A stretch of DNA of 64,000 nucleotides from Chitinispirillaceae bacterium (GTDB lineage: Bacteria > Fibrobacterota > Chitinivibrionia > Chitinivibrionales > Chitinispirillaceae): NCBI GenBank assembly GCA_016929415.1, contig JAFGIW010000226.1:51135-115134 (forward strand), written 5' to 3'. The position numbers and the translations under genes are program-made. The notes beneath the pieces were generated by a model. The model made no database searches. It saw only the letters and a list, made by a program, of their open reading frames with translations, and was not told the origin of the DNA. Every line of letters starts with the position of its first letter. Within the stretch, counting starts at the first letter, position 1. Positions 63,870 to 64,000 of this stretch are shown one piece after another.

Positions 63870-64000
63870 ATGACTACCGTCTATCTCTCTGATAAGCAAT
63901 GTTTTATCTGCGGGGCTAAAAGCCAGCACCCGATGGGGAACCTTTCGCTAGGGGATGTCGGCGAGCGTGATCTCGACGGACGTCCGACGCATATACTCCG
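63870..64000 (+). CDS. DUF2225-like protein (5' end only)
   Basis: The frame starting at the ATG at 63870 reads TTVYLSDKQCFICGAKSQHPM then LSLGDVGERDLDGRPTHIL and leaves the window. The CxxC followed by a D-LD-RP pattern is typical of DUF2225 proteins. The remainder of the gene lies outside. Confidence 0.6.
   Translation, partial: MTTVYLSDKQCFICGAKSQHPMGNLSLGDVGERDLDGRPTHIL

Noticed and set aside
1..64000. CRISPR arrays, tRNA or rRNA genes
   Set aside because: I looked for spaced direct repeats and typical tRNA ends and found none.

Overview
The window comes from a Gram-negative (diderm) bacterium. It carries a TonB-dependent receptor, a LolA-like carrier, an LpxH-like pyrophosphohydrolase, an RND efflux pump and several predicted outer-membrane barrel proteins. 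I cannot place the species. The style (many small lineage-specific membrane proteins, FGE-like and HD-GYP-like proteins, a large surface barrel protein) recalls the FCB group, possibly Fibrobacterota or Chitinivibrionia, but that is a weak inference. No rRNA, tRNA or CRISPR array was seen.

Layout. (1) 1-11.6 kb, minus strand: one tightly packed run of genes, in transcription order a 25-codon basic peptide ORF, a GAMT-like methyltransferase, a dipeptide-epimerase-like enolase-superfamily enzyme, an nSTAND-type NTPase with a WD40 propeller, a TonB-dependent receptor, a GNAT-like protein, and a nucleotide-transporter/MFS-like protein with HEAT repeats and a cyclic-nucleotide-binding domain that leaves the window. 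Start/stop overlaps and short gaps make this look like one operon; its function is unknown to me. (2) 12-36 kb: mostly housekeeping and cell-envelope genes: an Nramp-related transporter, an FtsX/MacB-like ABC exporter, a PEBP protein, htpG, a SAM hydrolase, a LolA-like protein, a kinase-like polytopic membrane protein, a HIT protein, an LpxH-like phosphatase, a MoxR/TPR/DUF58 cluster, a STAS protein, an FGE-like protein, a degenerate HD-GYP protein, an SRPBCC-like protein, a small TPR operon and a CDP-glycerol glycerophosphotransferase-like protein. (3) 37.6-52 kb: a defence island. It holds a decayed type I R-M locus (hsdR and hsdS intact, hsdM reduced to its first ~88 codons and joined to a truncated YhcG/DUF1016 nuclease), a HipA_2-kinase/DUF3037 pair next to hsdS and flanked by a duplicated hsdS 3' end, a compact AT-rich four-gene SIR2-HerA-AAA+ ATPase-unknown operon, and a TOTE-type primase-helicase gene with a large internal deletion. 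(4) 52-64 kb: a secreted peptide that may be a GH88 remnant, a TetR regulator with an RND pump (membrane fusion protein plus inner-membrane pump) and candidate operators, an ABC-2-like exporter, a 1136-residue surface protein, a small repeat-containing membrane protein and the start of a DUF2225-like gene.

Best candidates for something undescribed are the four-gene SIR2-HerA operon with its unrecognised fourth protein (45.3-50.7 kb) and the peptide-methyltransferase-epimerase-STAND-TonB operon (1-11.6 kb). The defence island also shows three separate rearrangement scars: the hsdM/yhcG deletion chimera, the hsdS tail duplication and the TOTE internal deletion.
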